Assembly (NCBI GenBank): GCA_934754335.1
Contig: CAKVHY010000008.1
Location: 1-42,085, forward strand
Direction of reading: 5' to 3'
Origin: an uncultured Clostridia bacterium
Lineage (GTDB): Bacteria > Bacillota > Clostridia > Christensenellales > UBA1242
Length of the DNA stretch: 42,085 nt
The position numbers and the translations under genes are program-made. The notes below the pieces were generated by a model that saw only the letters and a program-made list of their open reading frames with translations, made no database searches and had not been told where the DNA came from. This document shows, one piece after another, positions 7,407 through 16,104 of the stretch (the first letter of the stretch is position 1; each line of letters begins with the position of its first letter).

Positions 7407-8630
7407 ATGGAAGAAATACAACGACGTAAACCTAAAGTTTTGGTTACATATATAGAAGCAGGAATGGGACATATAGTTAGCGCAAAGGCTATCTCTGAGA
7501 CTTTACAACAAAAATATGGTGATGAAATTGAGATAATAGAGAAAGACATATGCAAAGATAACAAAGTGTTGGAAAAATTTGAGAAATATTTGGTTGAAGA
7601 TGTAAAGAAATCTAACAAAATGCCAGGTTATTCAAACCTTCAGTTTATTGCTATGCAAATGTTTGGACCTCAAAGCACTCTGAAGTTTGTTCACTCAACG
7701 GTGTTTAGTAAAGTCAAGAAAGAAATGCAGGATCTTATAGAGCAAATTAATCCGGATTTGTTTTTTGGAACTCATTTTGCACCATTGCATATTGCATGCG
7801 AATTAAGAAATAAAAAAATGCATGATATGATTGTGGCTACTTATGATCCAGATCCGAATGTGCATGGCTGGTGGGATATAAGAGGCGATTTGTTTTTAGT
7901 AAATAATGGATTTGCACATGAAGAAGCAATAGAAAAAAATAAATTTAATCCTAACACTGTTAAGCAAGTTAATTTTACTACTCGTAAAATGATAGTTGAT
8001 TGCAATTTAACAAGAGAAGAATTGCGAGATAAATATGAAATTCCTAGAGATAATTTTACGATTTGTCTTGCTGACGGTGCTTATGCAACTGCTAAATTAA
8101 AGGATTATACTAATGAACTTTTGAAGAGCAAGAAAAAAATGACATTATTAGTTATTGCAGGTAAAAATGATGAAGTTTATAAATTCTTTAAACTAAAACA
8201 AATGCAGAATAAAATACCTAACAATATAACTATGAAAGTATTCAGATTCGTAAACTTTGCACATGAGTTATATGGTGCTTCAGATATTTTCATAACAAAA
8301 GCCGGACCAAACGCAATTCAAGATAGTCTATTTATGGGAACACCTGTGTTAGTAAACTATTATGCTTCGCAAATAGAAAAGGCAACAAATAAAATATTCA
8401 CTGGTTATTATAATTGTGGTGTTAAAATTTTAGATAAGATAAAGGCAAGAAAACGTATTGAGCATTGGATTGATGATCCATCAGAAATTAATCAATTAAA
8501 AGAAAATTGTAAACAATTTGATAAATATCAAAATGGTTCAGAGAAAGCAGCGGAATATATTTATAGAATTCTAAAATATCATAAACCAGAATTGTTTAAT
8601 GACCAAAGTAATAGAGAAACTAAGAACTAA
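7407..8630 (+). CDS. UgtP/MGDG-synthase-like glycosyltransferase (GT28/MurG fold)
   Basis: 407 residues. The N-terminal half matches the monogalactosyldiacylglycerol-synthase type domain (VLVTYIEAGMGHIVSAKAI, GMGH at 19-22), and the C-terminal half has the MurG-type nucleotide-sugar site (ASDIFITKAGPNAIQDSLFMGTPVLV). Enzymes of this group transfer glucose or galactose from a UDP-sugar to diacylglycerol at the inner membrane face; in Bacillus UgtP makes the glycolipid anchor of lipoteichoic acid. The start has AAGGAGAA 6 nt upstream. It is first in a three-gene operon with a GT4 and a nucleotidyltransferase, which supports a membrane glycolipid or surface glycan role. The exact sugar and acceptor cannot be read from the sequence. 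Confidence 0.82.
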   Translation: MEEIQRRKPKVLVTYIEAGMGHIVSAKAISETLQQKYGDEIEIIEKDICKDNKVLEKFEKYLVEDVKKSNKMPGYSNLQFIAMQMFGPQSTLKFVHSTVFSKVKKEMQDLIEQINPDLFFGTHFAPLHIACELRNKKMHDMIVATYDPDPNVHGWWDIRGDLFLVNNGFAHEEAIEKNKFNPNTVKQVNFTTRKMIVDCNLTREELRDKYEIPRDNFTICLADGAYATAKLKDYTNELLKSKKKMTLLVIAGKNDEVYKFFKLKQMQNKIPNNITMKVFRFVNFAHELYGASDIFITKAGPNAIQDSLFMGTPVLVNYYASQIEKATNKIFTGYYNCGVKILDKIKARKRIEHWIDDPSEINQLKENCKQFDKYQNGSEKAAEYIYRILKYHKPELFNDQSNRETKN

Positions 8631-8641
8631 TAGGAGAAATT

Positions 8642-9784
8642 ATGAGAATTGCTATTTTTACAGATAGTTTTTTACCTGGAGTGGGCGGAACAGAGAAGGC
8701 TGTATTAGGGCTTGCTAACGAATTGGCAAAAAATAATGAAGTTGTGGTTTGTGCCCCAACATATGATAAAAAATATAAAGACGAGTTTTCGTTTAGAGTT
8801 TTAAGGACCAAAAGTTTAAGACTAACAACAAATGATTATTATGCATTTCCAAATCTATCTAAGAAATTTAAGAAAGAATTAAGAGATTTTAAACCTGAAA
8901 TAATACATTGTCAGTCTGTGTCTCCAATGACGGGTTTTGCAATCAAATATGCAAGAAAAAACAATATTCCTATTATAATGACGGTTCATACACAATTTAG
9001 AGCAACATTTTCTAGAAGTATTAAGTCTAAAGTAATCGTAAAAATGTTATTAAACGATATTGTTAAGAAATTAAATAAAGTTGATAGGGCATTCACTGTT
9101 TCAAATGATATGATTAACGAATTGAAAAGTTATGGTTTTAAAGGTGATGTTAAAGTTATAAAGAATGGTGCCACATTTTCTAAAATTGAAAATGTGGAGA
9201 GTTTAAAACCTTTAGCGATTGAAAAATACGATTTAAAAGGTGCAAAAAACATTTTTCTATATGTCGGACATATCGTTAAGTTCAAGAATTTAGAATTTAC
9301 TTTTAATGCTTTAAAGGTGCTAAAGGATAAAGGTGTTGAATTTAAAGCATTGTTTGTGGGACATGGCTTAGATGATAATTATTTCAAGTCACTTTCTAAA
9401 AAGATGGGGTTAGAGAATGAAATTATATTTACAGGACAAATAACTGACAAAGATTTGCTAAGTTCTCTTTATAGCGTCGGTGAATTATATTTGTTCCCAT
9501 CAATTTTTGATAATGATCCATTAACGGTAGTTGAAGCAGCATTGCATCATGTTCCTAGTATCACAATAAAAGATACCGGAAGTAGCGAGAGAATAGAAGA
9601 TGGAGTTTCAGGATTTGTGGTTGAGAATAATGTAAACGCTTTTGCTGAAAAAATTTATGAAGTAATTCAAGATAAAAACAAACTTAGAGAAATTGGCGAT
9701 GAAGCCGAAAAGAGAATTCCAAAACTCTGGAGTCAGACGGCTGAAGAATATTTAGAAGAATATAGAAAACTTTTGAAAAAATAA
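8642..9784 (+). CDS. GT4 family glycosyltransferase
   Basis: 380 residues, GT-B fold. The N-terminal part (MRIAIFTDSFLPGVGGTEKAV, then HCQSVSPMTGFAIKYARK and TVHTQF) and the C-terminal Rossmann domain (LYVGHIVKFKNLE, then FPSIFDNDPLTVVEAALHH) are typical of GT4 enzymes such as diacylglycerol glucosyltransferases. The usual E-x7-E motif appears as D-x7-E (D in FDND, E in VVEA). It starts 11 nt after the preceding gene with TAGGAGAA. Together with the GT28 gene it could build a two-sugar glycolipid headgroup; this is inference from neighbourhood. Confidence 0.85.
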   Translation: MRIAIFTDSFLPGVGGTEKAVLGLANELAKNNEVVVCAPTYDKKYKDEFSFRVLRTKSLRLTTNDYYAFPNLSKKFKKELRDFKPEIIHCQSVSPMTGFAIKYARKNNIPIIMTVHTQFRATFSRSIKSKVIVKMLLNDIVKKLNKVDRAFTVSNDMINELKSYGFKGDVKVIKNGATFSKIENVESLKPLAIEKYDLKGAKNIFLYVGHIVKFKNLEFTFNALKVLKDKGVEFKALFVGHGLDDNYFKSLSKKMGLENEIIFTGQITDKDLLSSLYSVGELYLFPSIFDNDPLTVVEAALHHVPSITIKDTGSSERIEDGVSGFVVENNVNAFAEKIYEVIQDKNKLREIGDEAEKRIPKLWSQTAEEYLEEYRKLLKK

Positions 9785-9816
9785 AACAAATTAAAGATCC
9801 GCAATAGGAGAAAGTT

Positions 9817-10560
9817 ATGAAAGCAATTATGTTAGTTGCTGGTTATGCAACAAGATTATATCCGCTAACTGAAAATAAAGCAAAAGGATTATTGCCTTTG
9901 AACGGTAGACCTATAATAGATTATACATTTGATAAACTAGAAGAGATAAAATGCGTTGATGAAGCCATTTTAGTTAGTAATCATAAATTTTATAATCAGT
10001 TTGTGGACTGGTCTAAAACTTATTCCGGAAGAATAAAAATAACAGTCTTAGATGACAACACAACTAGCAATGAAAACAGATTGGGTGCTATTGGAGATAT
10101 GCAGTTCGCAATAGAAAATTGTAATGTTGATGAAGAAATAATGGTGTTAGTTAGTGACAATTATTTTACATATTCACTATTAGACTATTATGATTTCTAT
10201 AAAAAAGTAAATGCAGATTGTGTTTTAGGTTGTACTTTTGAAGATATGGATTATCTTGCACATAATTTTGCTGTTGCAACAATAGATGAAGATAGTAAAA
10301 TAACAGGTCTTGTGGAGAAACCTGGTGTTGCAAACTCAAACATTGGCGTTTATGCAACTTATATCTACACAAAAGATACTGTGAAATTAATCAAAAAATA
10401 CTTGGAAGAAGGTAATAGCAAAGATGCTCCAGGCAATTTCCCGTCATGGCTTTATAAACGTAAACCTGTTTACTTGTACAAGTTTAATGGGGAATGTTAT
10501 GATATAGGAACTGTTAAAGTTTATAACGAATTAAATGAAAAATTATCTAATTCAAATTAA
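9817..10560 (+). CDS. Nucleotidyltransferase (LicC-like or NDP-sugar pyrophosphorylase)
   Basis: 247 residues, the short single-domain form of the nucleotidyltransferase family. It begins AIMLVAGYATRLYPLT, the nucleotide-binding signature, followed by KGLLPLNGRPIIDY with the likely catalytic Lys. VSDNYF is the metal-binding Asp region and GLVEKPG the substrate loop. The lack of a hexapeptide C-terminal domain resembles choline-phosphate cytidylyltransferase LicC and short glucose-1-phosphate nucleotidyltransferases; the substrate is undecided. AGGAGAAAGTT precedes the start. Third and last gene of the operon; it probably supplies an activated sugar or alcohol to the two glycosyltransferases. 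Confidence 0.8.
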   Translation: MKAIMLVAGYATRLYPLTENKAKGLLPLNGRPIIDYTFDKLEEIKCVDEAILVSNHKFYNQFVDWSKTYSGRIKITVLDDNTTSNENRLGAIGDMQFAIENCNVDEEIMVLVSDNYFTYSLLDYYDFYKKVNADCVLGCTFEDMDYLAHNFAVATIDEDSKITGLVEKPGVANSNIGVYATYIYTKDTVKLIKKYLEEGNSKDAPGNFPSWLYKRKPVYLYKFNGECYDIGTVKVYNELNEKLSNSN

Positions 10561-10568
10561 TTTGGAAG

Positions 10569-10613
10569 ATACTAGATTTTAAAGTTTTAGCACTTTATAA
10601 TCTAGTATTTTTT
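10569..10613 (+). terminator. Terminator of the glycosyltransferase operon
   Basis: A 17-bp stem (10569-10585 with 10592-10608, one mismatch) with a 6-nt loop is followed by T6. Confidence 0.9.
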
Positions 10614-10632
10614 GCACAAAATCCTCTCCAAA

Positions 10633-10662
10633 TTCATATAAAAAAAGTTTATTTCATATTTA
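10633..10662 (+). promoter_or_regulatory. Candidate sigma-E promoter of yunB
   Basis: TTCATATA (10633-10640), 14-bp spacer, CATATTTA (10655-10662), resembling sigma-E boxes. yunB is a sigma-E gene in Bacillus subtilis. The expected transcription start falls on or next to the ATG at 10669. Confidence 0.5.
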
Positions 10663-10668
10663 TTTAAT

Positions 10669-11337
10669 ATGAGATTTAAAAGAAAGAAAAAATCGGGAGT
10701 TAAGAAAAAAATTACAATTATATTAATTGTATTTTTTACTATTTTTACTGTTATTTCTTTCTATTCTATGTTGGTTAATCCAGTTTTAAATTCAAGTTTG
10801 GAATATGAAACATCGAAATTGGCTACAAATTCTATTAATTTGGCAATTAAGGAAAGTGTTAGGATAACAAATTTATATGACGATCTTATAACGATAAAAT
10901 ATAACAATGAAGGTAATATTTCTCTAATTCAAGCAAATGGAGCAAAGATAAATAGAATTTCCGAGCAAATTGCTTTAAATACTGAGAAAAACATAGAAAA
11001 TAATGGTTCAAAAGGCATTCAGATTCCGCTTGGAACTTTCTTAGGCGTTTCTTTATTTGCTGGTGCGGGACCCAATGTAAGAATAAAAGTAAAACCAATT
11101 GGTTCTGTTTTTTGTGAACTAAGTTCAAAGTTTGAAACTTCAGGAATTAACCAAACCATTCACAGAATTTATTTAAATGTACGTGCGGATTTGGGCGTTG
11201 TTGTGCCATTTTACCAGAAAGAATTTCAATCAAACGTTCAGGTATTAGCATGCGAGAACATCATCGTTGGACAAGTTCCAGAAGTTTATCTTTATTCGGA
11301 TAATCTTGATACATTATTAAACTTTGTGCCATACTAA
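10669..11337 (+). CDS. yunB: Sporulation protein YunB
   Basis: 222 residues with one N-terminal membrane segment (about 13-34) after a basic stretch. The YunB family is recognised from the SLEYETSKLATNSINLAI region, the GxxxGxSLFAGxGPxxRIKVKPIG block, INQTIHRIYLNV and the C-terminal IVGQVPEVY. YunB is a mother-cell sporulation protein needed for normal spores; its biochemical role is not known. No Shine-Dalgarno sequence is visible before the ATG at 10669, and no upstream ATG, GTG or TTG is available in frame before a stop, so the mRNA may be leaderless. Confidence 0.9.
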   Translation: MRFKRKKKSGVKKKITIILIVFFTIFTVISFYSMLVNPVLNSSLEYETSKLATNSINLAIKESVRITNLYDDLITIKYNNEGNISLIQANGAKINRISEQIALNTEKNIENNGSKGIQIPLGTFLGVSLFAGAGPNVRIKVKPIGSVFCELSSKFETSGINQTIHRIYLNVRADLGVVVPFYQKEFQSNVQVLACENIIVGQVPEVYLYSDNLDTLLNFVPY

Positions 11338-11370
11338 TAATCTAAAGTGGTAAAGATTTTTTAAATTTCG

Positions 11371-11399
11371 TTGTAAAATGTGATTTCTTGTGTTATAAT
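11371..11399 (+). promoter_or_regulatory. Promoter of the cysteine desulfurase-thiI operon
   Basis: TTGTAA (11371-11376), 17-bp spacer, perfect TATAAT (11394-11399) with TGt extension. Confidence 0.85.
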
Positions 11400-11419
11400 G
11401 CCACGAAAGGAAGATTTTT

Positions 11420-12562
11420 ATGGTATTTTTAGATAATGCAAGTACAACTAAGATGTACAAAGAAAGTTTGGGTGTTTTAGTAAACATTAATGAAAACAAT
11501 TATTACAATGCAAGCGCGTTATATAAATGTGGAGTTGAAAGCAAGAATTTGCTTGATTCTGCGAGAGTTGGTATTTTAAAAGACCTTGGTGCGAGTTTGT
11601 TGGATAACTTAATTTTTACCAGTGGCGCAACTGAGTCTAATAATATGATTATTAGAAGTTTTGTTAGAAATAAAAACGCAAAATATATTTTTTCCATGGG
11701 AGAACACCCATCAGTATATAATGTGGCAAAAGAACTGGAAAGTCAAGGATATAATATTTGTTTTATTCCTTTAGATAAAACTGGCAAGATTGATGAAAAC
11801 ATATTTAAAAAAGAAATGGACTCAAAAACTGCATTTGTATCTATTATGCTTGTAAGCAATGAAACTGGTGCTATAAACGATATAGAAAAATTAGTAAATA
11901 TTGCTAAAAGCGCAAATCCAAGAGTTATTTTTCATACTGATGCGGTTCAAGCGTTTGGCAAAATTCCATTTAAGGTTTCCAACTTGGGTGTTGACGCCTT
12001 AACTCTAAGTGCACATAAAATTCATGGACCTAAGGGTGTTGGTGCATTATTTATTAAAAATGGTGTGAATATAAAACCATTTATTTTAGGTGGTGGTCAG
12101 GAAAATAACTTTAGAAGTGGAACTGAAAATTTGGCAGGAGTTATGTCGTTTGCAAAGGCTAGCAGATTATCTCAAGAAAACTTAGTTAAAAATTACGATA
12201 AAATAGAAGGATTATCAAATTATCTAAAGAGAGAAATAAAGGAACGTATTCCGCAAGCGGTTATAAATTCAGATGAGAATTGTAGCCCATATATAATTTC
12301 TTGTTCTATTCCTAAAGTTAGAGCGGAAAGTATTCTTTATATGCTAGAAGATAGGGGCTTTTTGATTGGAAATGGTTCGGCTTGTTCTAGTAAGAAAAAA
12401 GATAATAGAATTTTAAGCCAAATGGGAGTTCCTGATTATTTTATTGAAGGTTCAATTAGAATAAGCCTCTCTAGTTTTAATGAAAAGAAGGAAATACAGG
12501 AATTTGTTATCATGTTAGAACAAGTTGTAAATGATTATCTAACTAACACAAACAGGAGATAA
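11420..12562 (+). CDS. Cysteine desulfurase paired with ThiI (NifZ/YrvO-like)
   Basis: 380-residue class V aminotransferase-fold PLP enzyme. It removes sulfur from cysteine as a protein persulfide. The PLP lysine is K200 in LSAHKIHGPKG and the persulfide cysteine is C322 in GNGSACSSKK. Its gene is 2 nt ahead of thiI, with the thiI ribosome site inside its last codons, so it most likely feeds sulfur to ThiI for tRNA 4-thiouridine, like NifZ of Bacillus. It is distinct from the iscS at 27167, which is coupled to iscU. AAAGGAAG precedes the start. Confidence 0.92.
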   Translation: MVFLDNASTTKMYKESLGVLVNINENNYYNASALYKCGVESKNLLDSARVGILKDLGASLLDNLIFTSGATESNNMIIRSFVRNKNAKYIFSMGEHPSVYNVAKELESQGYNICFIPLDKTGKIDENIFKKEMDSKTAFVSIMLVSNETGAINDIEKLVNIAKSANPRVIFHTDAVQAFGKIPFKVSNLGVDALTLSAHKIHGPKGVGALFIKNGVNIKPFILGGGQENNFRSGTENLAGVMSFAKASRLSQENLVKNYDKIEGLSNYLKREIKERIPQAVINSDENCSPYIISCSIPKVRAESILYMLEDRGFLIGNGSACSSKKKDNRILSQMGVPDYFIEGSIRISLSSFNEKKEIQEFVIMLEQVVNDYLTNTNRR

Positions 12563-12564
12563 AT

Positions 12565-13731
12565 ATGAATAGAGTTATATTAATAAGATTTGGAGAGTTG
12601 TTTTTAAAAGGCAAAAATAGGCATATTTTTGAGAAAATATTGCTAGATAATATTGATCAGAAATTAAAGGACTATTCCTTAACCTTAGAAAAAATTGGTG
12701 GAAGATATAAGATTTCAAATTACGATGAAAATTGTGAGATGGAGATTATAGGAAAATTAAGGAAGGTTTTTGGACTTCATTCAATTAGCCCAGCAGTTGA
12801 ACTTGAAACTGATTTGCAAGAAATTAAAGATTATGTTTCAACAATAAAATTAAATGCTAAAAGTTTTAGAATAACCGTAAATAGAGCAGATAAAACTTTT
12901 CCATATAATTCAACTGAATTTTCATCAATGCTTGGCGGGGTTGTTTTAGAAAATAATGATATTACAGTTGATTTGTATAACCCTGAAGCAACCATATTTG
13001 TTGAAATTAGAGAACAAAATAAAACTTATATTTATTTTGATACTTATTCTTGCGAAAGAGGATTGCCTGTGGGTACAAGTGCCAAAGGTATGCTATTGTT
13101 ATCTGGCGGAATAGATAGCCCCGTTGCAGGCTATATGATGGCAAAAAGGGGAATGAAAATAGATGCGGTTCATTTTCATAGTTATCCTTATACAAGCGAA
13201 CTTGCAAAGCAAAAAGTTGTTAAATTGGCAAATATTTTAACTGATTATGTTGGTGAATTTAATCTATATATTGTATCGTTTACAAAAATACAAGAAGAGA
13301 TTAATAGAAAATGTGCTAGTGAATTTATGATAACAATTATGCGAAGAATAATGATGAGAATTGCAGAGCGACTATCTAGAATAAAAGGTGCAAAAGCAAT
13401 CATAACCGGTGAAAGTTTGGGGCAAGTTGCAAGCCAAACAGTTGAAAGTATTACAGTCACAAACATGGTGTTAAAAAATATGCCTGTTTTGAGGCCGTTA
13501 ATTGCATTAGATAAAGAAGATATAACTGAAATTTCTAAAAAGATTAATACTTTCCAAACATCAATTTTACCTTATGAAGATTGCTGTACAGTATTTCTTC
13601 CAAAGCATCCATTGATAAAACCAAGGATAGATAAAGTTGAAAAAGAAGAAAGTAAACTAGATATTGAAACATTGATAAAAGATGCTTTAGATAATTTAGA
13701 AGTTATAAAAATAACAGGCAAAGACATGTAA
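12565..13731 (+). CDS. thiI: tRNA 4-thiouridine synthetase ThiI
   Basis: 388 residues. ThiI adenylates U8 of tRNA and inserts sulfur. Order of domains: N-terminal ferredoxin-like region, THUMP domain (to about 165), then PP-loop ATPase with SGGIDS at 180-185. A DCC at 339-341 is in the region of the family's conserved cysteine. The rhodanese domain of the Escherichia coli protein is absent, as in Bacillus, which fits sulfur delivery straight from the adjacent desulfurase. Translationally coupled to that gene through AGGAGAT. Confidence 0.95.
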   Translation: MNRVILIRFGELFLKGKNRHIFEKILLDNIDQKLKDYSLTLEKIGGRYKISNYDENCEMEIIGKLRKVFGLHSISPAVELETDLQEIKDYVSTIKLNAKSFRITVNRADKTFPYNSTEFSSMLGGVVLENNDITVDLYNPEATIFVEIREQNKTYIYFDTYSCERGLPVGTSAKGMLLLSGGIDSPVAGYMMAKRGMKIDAVHFHSYPYTSELAKQKVVKLANILTDYVGEFNLYIVSFTKIQEEINRKCASEFMITIMRRIMMRIAERLSRIKGAKAIITGESLGQVASQTVESITVTNMVLKNMPVLRPLIALDKEDITEISKKINTFQTSILPYEDCCTVFLPKHPLIKPRIDKVEKEESKLDIETLIKDALDNLEVIKITGKDM

Positions 13732-13797
13732 ATCAACGAAAATTCGTGTTATTTAATACAAAATTTGTAAAAAATCGAAAAAAATCTTGAAGAATAC

Positions 13798-13826
13798 TTG
13801 TAAAAATGTTTATTATGTGATAGTAT
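13798..13826 (+). promoter_or_regulatory. Promoter of the rimP-infB operon
   Basis: TTGTAA (13798-13803), 17-bp spacer, TAGTAT (13821-13826) with TGa extension. Confidence 0.75.
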
Positions 13827-13854
13827 ATCTAAAGAATGTTAATAGGACATTAAT

Positions 13855-13877
13855 GAGTGAGGCGTTGGTTCTCACTC
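13855..13877 (+). promoter_or_regulatory. rimP leader hairpin
   Basis: GAGTGAG (13855-13861) pairs with CTCACTC (13871-13877) around a 9-nt loop, 25 nt before the rimP start. A short GAGTGGG/CCCACTC-like hairpin directly ahead of rimP recurs in many Firmicutes to my knowledge. It is not followed by a proper T-run and is probably a leader structure, perhaps for feedback control, rather than a terminator. Confidence 0.55.
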
Positions 13878-13902
13878 TTAATTTTAAAAAAGGAAGTTAG
13901 AT

Positions 13903-14370
13903 TTGAAAACAAAGAACACACAAGAAAGAGCAGAAGAAATAATCAGACCAATTGCTGAGAGTCTAGGTTATTATTTGGTTGAAGTGCAATACAAGAAAGA
14001 GTTTAACGGAATGGTGCTGGCGGTTTGTATAGATAAGCCAGGAGGAGTTAATATTGATGACTGCGAGAAATTATCTAAAGCATTAGATGAACCATTAGAT
14101 ATTGCAGATGTTACAAATGGAGCGTCCTATAATTTAAATGTTTCTTCATATGGTTTAGATCGAAGTTTAAAAACTGATTATGATTTTAATAAGTTCTTAA
14201 ACGAAAAAATAGTAATCAAATTTTATAAGCCAATAATTGCCAATAAAAAGGAAATTGTTGCAACCTTGCTTAAGTTTGATAACGAAACTATTGAAATAGA
14301 CTTTAATGGCAAGAAAGAAATAATAAATAGAAAAGATATGGCAAATGTTGTTCCATATATTGAATTTTAA
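13903..14370 (+). CDS. rimP: Ribosome maturation factor RimP
   Basis: 155 residues, normal length. RimP assists assembly of the 30S subunit. Recognised from the N-terminal alpha/beta domain (ESLGYYLVEVQYKKE, VCIDKPGGVNIDDCEKLSKALDEPLD) and the SSYGLDRSLKT motif (family SPGLDRPL), followed by an SH3-like C-terminal domain. The start is TTG at 13903 behind AAAGGAAG. First gene of the operon that continues to nfo. Confidence 0.95.
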   Translation: MKTKNTQERAEEIIRPIAESLGYYLVEVQYKKEFNGMVLAVCIDKPGGVNIDDCEKLSKALDEPLDIADVTNGASYNLNVSSYGLDRSLKTDYDFNKFLNEKIVIKFYKPIIANKKEIVATLLKFDNETIEIDFNGKKEIINRKDMANVVPYIEF

Positions 14371-14382
14371 GGAGATAAAAGA

Positions 14383-15525
14383 ATGATAAACAAAGATTTT
14401 TTCCAAGCATTAGAAGAATTAGAAAATCAAAAAGGAGTTAGTAAAGATTTCTTTGTAGAAGCACTAGAAGCAGCCTTAACAAGTGCATATAAGAAGAATT
14501 TTGGCGAAGCAAAGAGTGCTTTTGTTAAATTAAATCCTGAAAAAAACACTATAAAGGTTTATTCTTATAAAACAGTTGTTGATGAAGTTACTGATCCAGA
14601 TAAAGAAATGAGTTTGGCTGAAGCAAAAACTATTAAAAAATCTTCAAAAGTTGGGGATTTAATGCAACAAGAAGAAACTCCTAAGAATTTTGGTAGAATT
14701 GCCGCTCAAACTGCAAAGCAAGTTGTTATGCAAAGATTAAGAGAATATGAAAGAACAAGAGTATTAGATGAAGTTAGTGGTAAACGTGGTAAATTAATCA
14801 CTGCTATTGTAAGAAGAATTGAAGGGGAATCAGTTTATTGCGATATTGGCATGAATACTGTTGAAGGTGTTCTTGGTAAAAACGATATAATCCCGGGTGA
14901 AAAGTTTACACCAAATTCTAGAGTAAAAGTATATGTTAGATCGGTAAAAGAATCTTATAATATGCCTTTTGTTCAATTATCTAGAACTTGCCCTGATTTC
15001 GTTAGAGAATTATTTACATTGGAAGTACCTGAAATCGCAACTGGTGATGTTGTAATTAAAAATATCGCTAGAGAAGCCGGACATAGAACAAAACTTTCAG
15101 TTATGGCAACAAGATCAGATATTGACCCAGTTGGCGCATGTGTTGGTGCTAAAAATATGAGAATTAGTTCTATTATAAACGAATTAAATGGCGAAAAAGT
15201 TGATATTGTATTATATAGTGAAAATCCTATGCAATATATCACTGCTGCCTTAAGTCCTGCAACAGTTCTTCATATTGAAATAAACGAAGCAGATAAAATG
15301 TCTTTGGTTATTGTTCCTGATGATAAACTTTCTTTGGCTATTGGTAAGAACGGACAAAACGTTAGACTTGCTGCAAGACTTACAGGTTGGAAGATTGATG
15401 TAAAAGCAAAGAGTGCTGTTCCATCTTTAGAGATTGATAATGAAATTGAAAAAGATATGGAAGAATCAATGGTTGATACTGAAAATCTATTTAACGATGA
15501 TGGAGCATTTGACGATTTAGAATAA
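14383..15525 (+). CDS. nusA: Transcription termination/antitermination factor NusA
   Basis: 380 residues, the Firmicute size without the acidic repeats of proteobacterial NusA. Domains: N-terminal RNA-polymerase-binding part (1-125), S1 domain (about 135-200, GKLITAIVRRIEGESVYCDIG), KH1 and KH2 (DPVGACVGAKNMRISSIINEL and SLAIGKNGQNVRLAARLTGWKIDV). A short acidic tail follows. It binds RNA polymerase and nascent RNA. It starts 12 nt after rimP behind AAGGAGAT. Confidence 0.97.
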   Translation: MINKDFFQALEELENQKGVSKDFFVEALEAALTSAYKKNFGEAKSAFVKLNPEKNTIKVYSYKTVVDEVTDPDKEMSLAEAKTIKKSSKVGDLMQQEETPKNFGRIAAQTAKQVVMQRLREYERTRVLDEVSGKRGKLITAIVRRIEGESVYCDIGMNTVEGVLGKNDIIPGEKFTPNSRVKVYVRSVKESYNMPFVQLSRTCPDFVRELFTLEVPEIATGDVVIKNIAREAGHRTKLSVMATRSDIDPVGACVGAKNMRISSIINELNGEKVDIVLYSENPMQYITAALSPATVLHIEINEADKMSLVIVPDDKLSLAIGKNGQNVRLAARLTGWKIDVKAKSAVPSLEIDNEIEKDMEESMVDTENLFNDDGAFDDLE

Positions 15526-15539
15526 AGCGAGATTAGTTT

Positions 15540-15800
15540 ATGGAAAAGAAAACTCCTCAAAGAATGTGCCTTGTTTGCAGACAATTTTTTGATAAGAAAG
15601 ATTTAATAAGAGTTGTGAAGATAGAAGATGGGTTCGAGTTAGACGAAACATTTAAGAAAAATGGCAGGGGCGCATATATTTGTAAAGATAAAAATTGCAT
15701 AGAAAAATGCATAAAAACTAAAGGATTAAATAGAAGTTTTAAATCTGCAGTAGATAATAAGATATATGAGAGTTTAAGGGAGAAATACCTTGAAAATTAA
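15540..15800 (+). CDS. ylxR: YlxR family RNA-binding protein
   Basis: 86 residues. The YlxR (DUF448) fold is recognised from RMCLVCRQFFDKKDLIRVVK, the GRGAYICKDKNCIEKC stretch and the R/K-rich helix. Members bind RNA and in Clostridioides an YlxR acts as RNase P subunit-like protein; the role here is not certain. It lies between nusA and ylxQ as in Bacillus and overlaps ylxQ by 11 nt. Confidence 0.93.
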   Translation: MEKKTPQRMCLVCRQFFDKKDLIRVVKIEDGFELDETFKKNGRGAYICKDKNCIEKCIKTKGLNRSFKSAVDNKIYESLREKYLEN

Positions 15801-16098
15801 AACATATTTAGGTTTTAGTGTTAAAAGCAATCAAATAGTTTATGGAATAGATAATCTAATAACTACAAAAAAGAAAGTTCACTTAATTGTTGCTTGTAAA
15901 ACTTTAACTGATAATGGATTAAATCAACTTCTAAAGTTTGCGAATAAGAATAATATAGAGGTGGTTAGTCCAATTGAAGAAACATTGAGTGAACTAATTA
16001 ACAGAAATAATTGTAAAATTATAGGTTTGACAAATGGAAATTTATGCAAAGCAATTTTAAATTGTGAGCAGGAAATAAAGATTATTTATAAGGGGTAA
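15790..16098 (+). CDS. ylxQ: YlxQ, ribosomal protein L7Ae family
   Basis: 102 residues with the L7Ae/L30e-like fold (LGFSVKSNQIVYGIDN, then KVHLIVACKTLTDNG, CKIIGLTNGNLCKAIL), which binds kink-turn RNAs. The start is TTG 15790, 7 nt after AAGGGAGA within ylxR; translation is coupled. Position between ylxR and infB is the standard one. Confidence 0.9.
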   Translation: MKIKTYLGFSVKSNQIVYGIDNLITTKKKVHLIVACKTLTDNGLNQLLKFANKNNIEVVSPIEETLSELINRNNCKIIGLTNGNLCKAILNCEQEIKIIYKG

Positions 16099-16104
16099 GT
16101 AAGG

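Noticed and set aside
13862..13890. rimP leader hairpin as an intrinsic terminator
   Set aside because: Only short mixed T/A sequence follows the stem; an attenuator is possible but not supported by a T-run.
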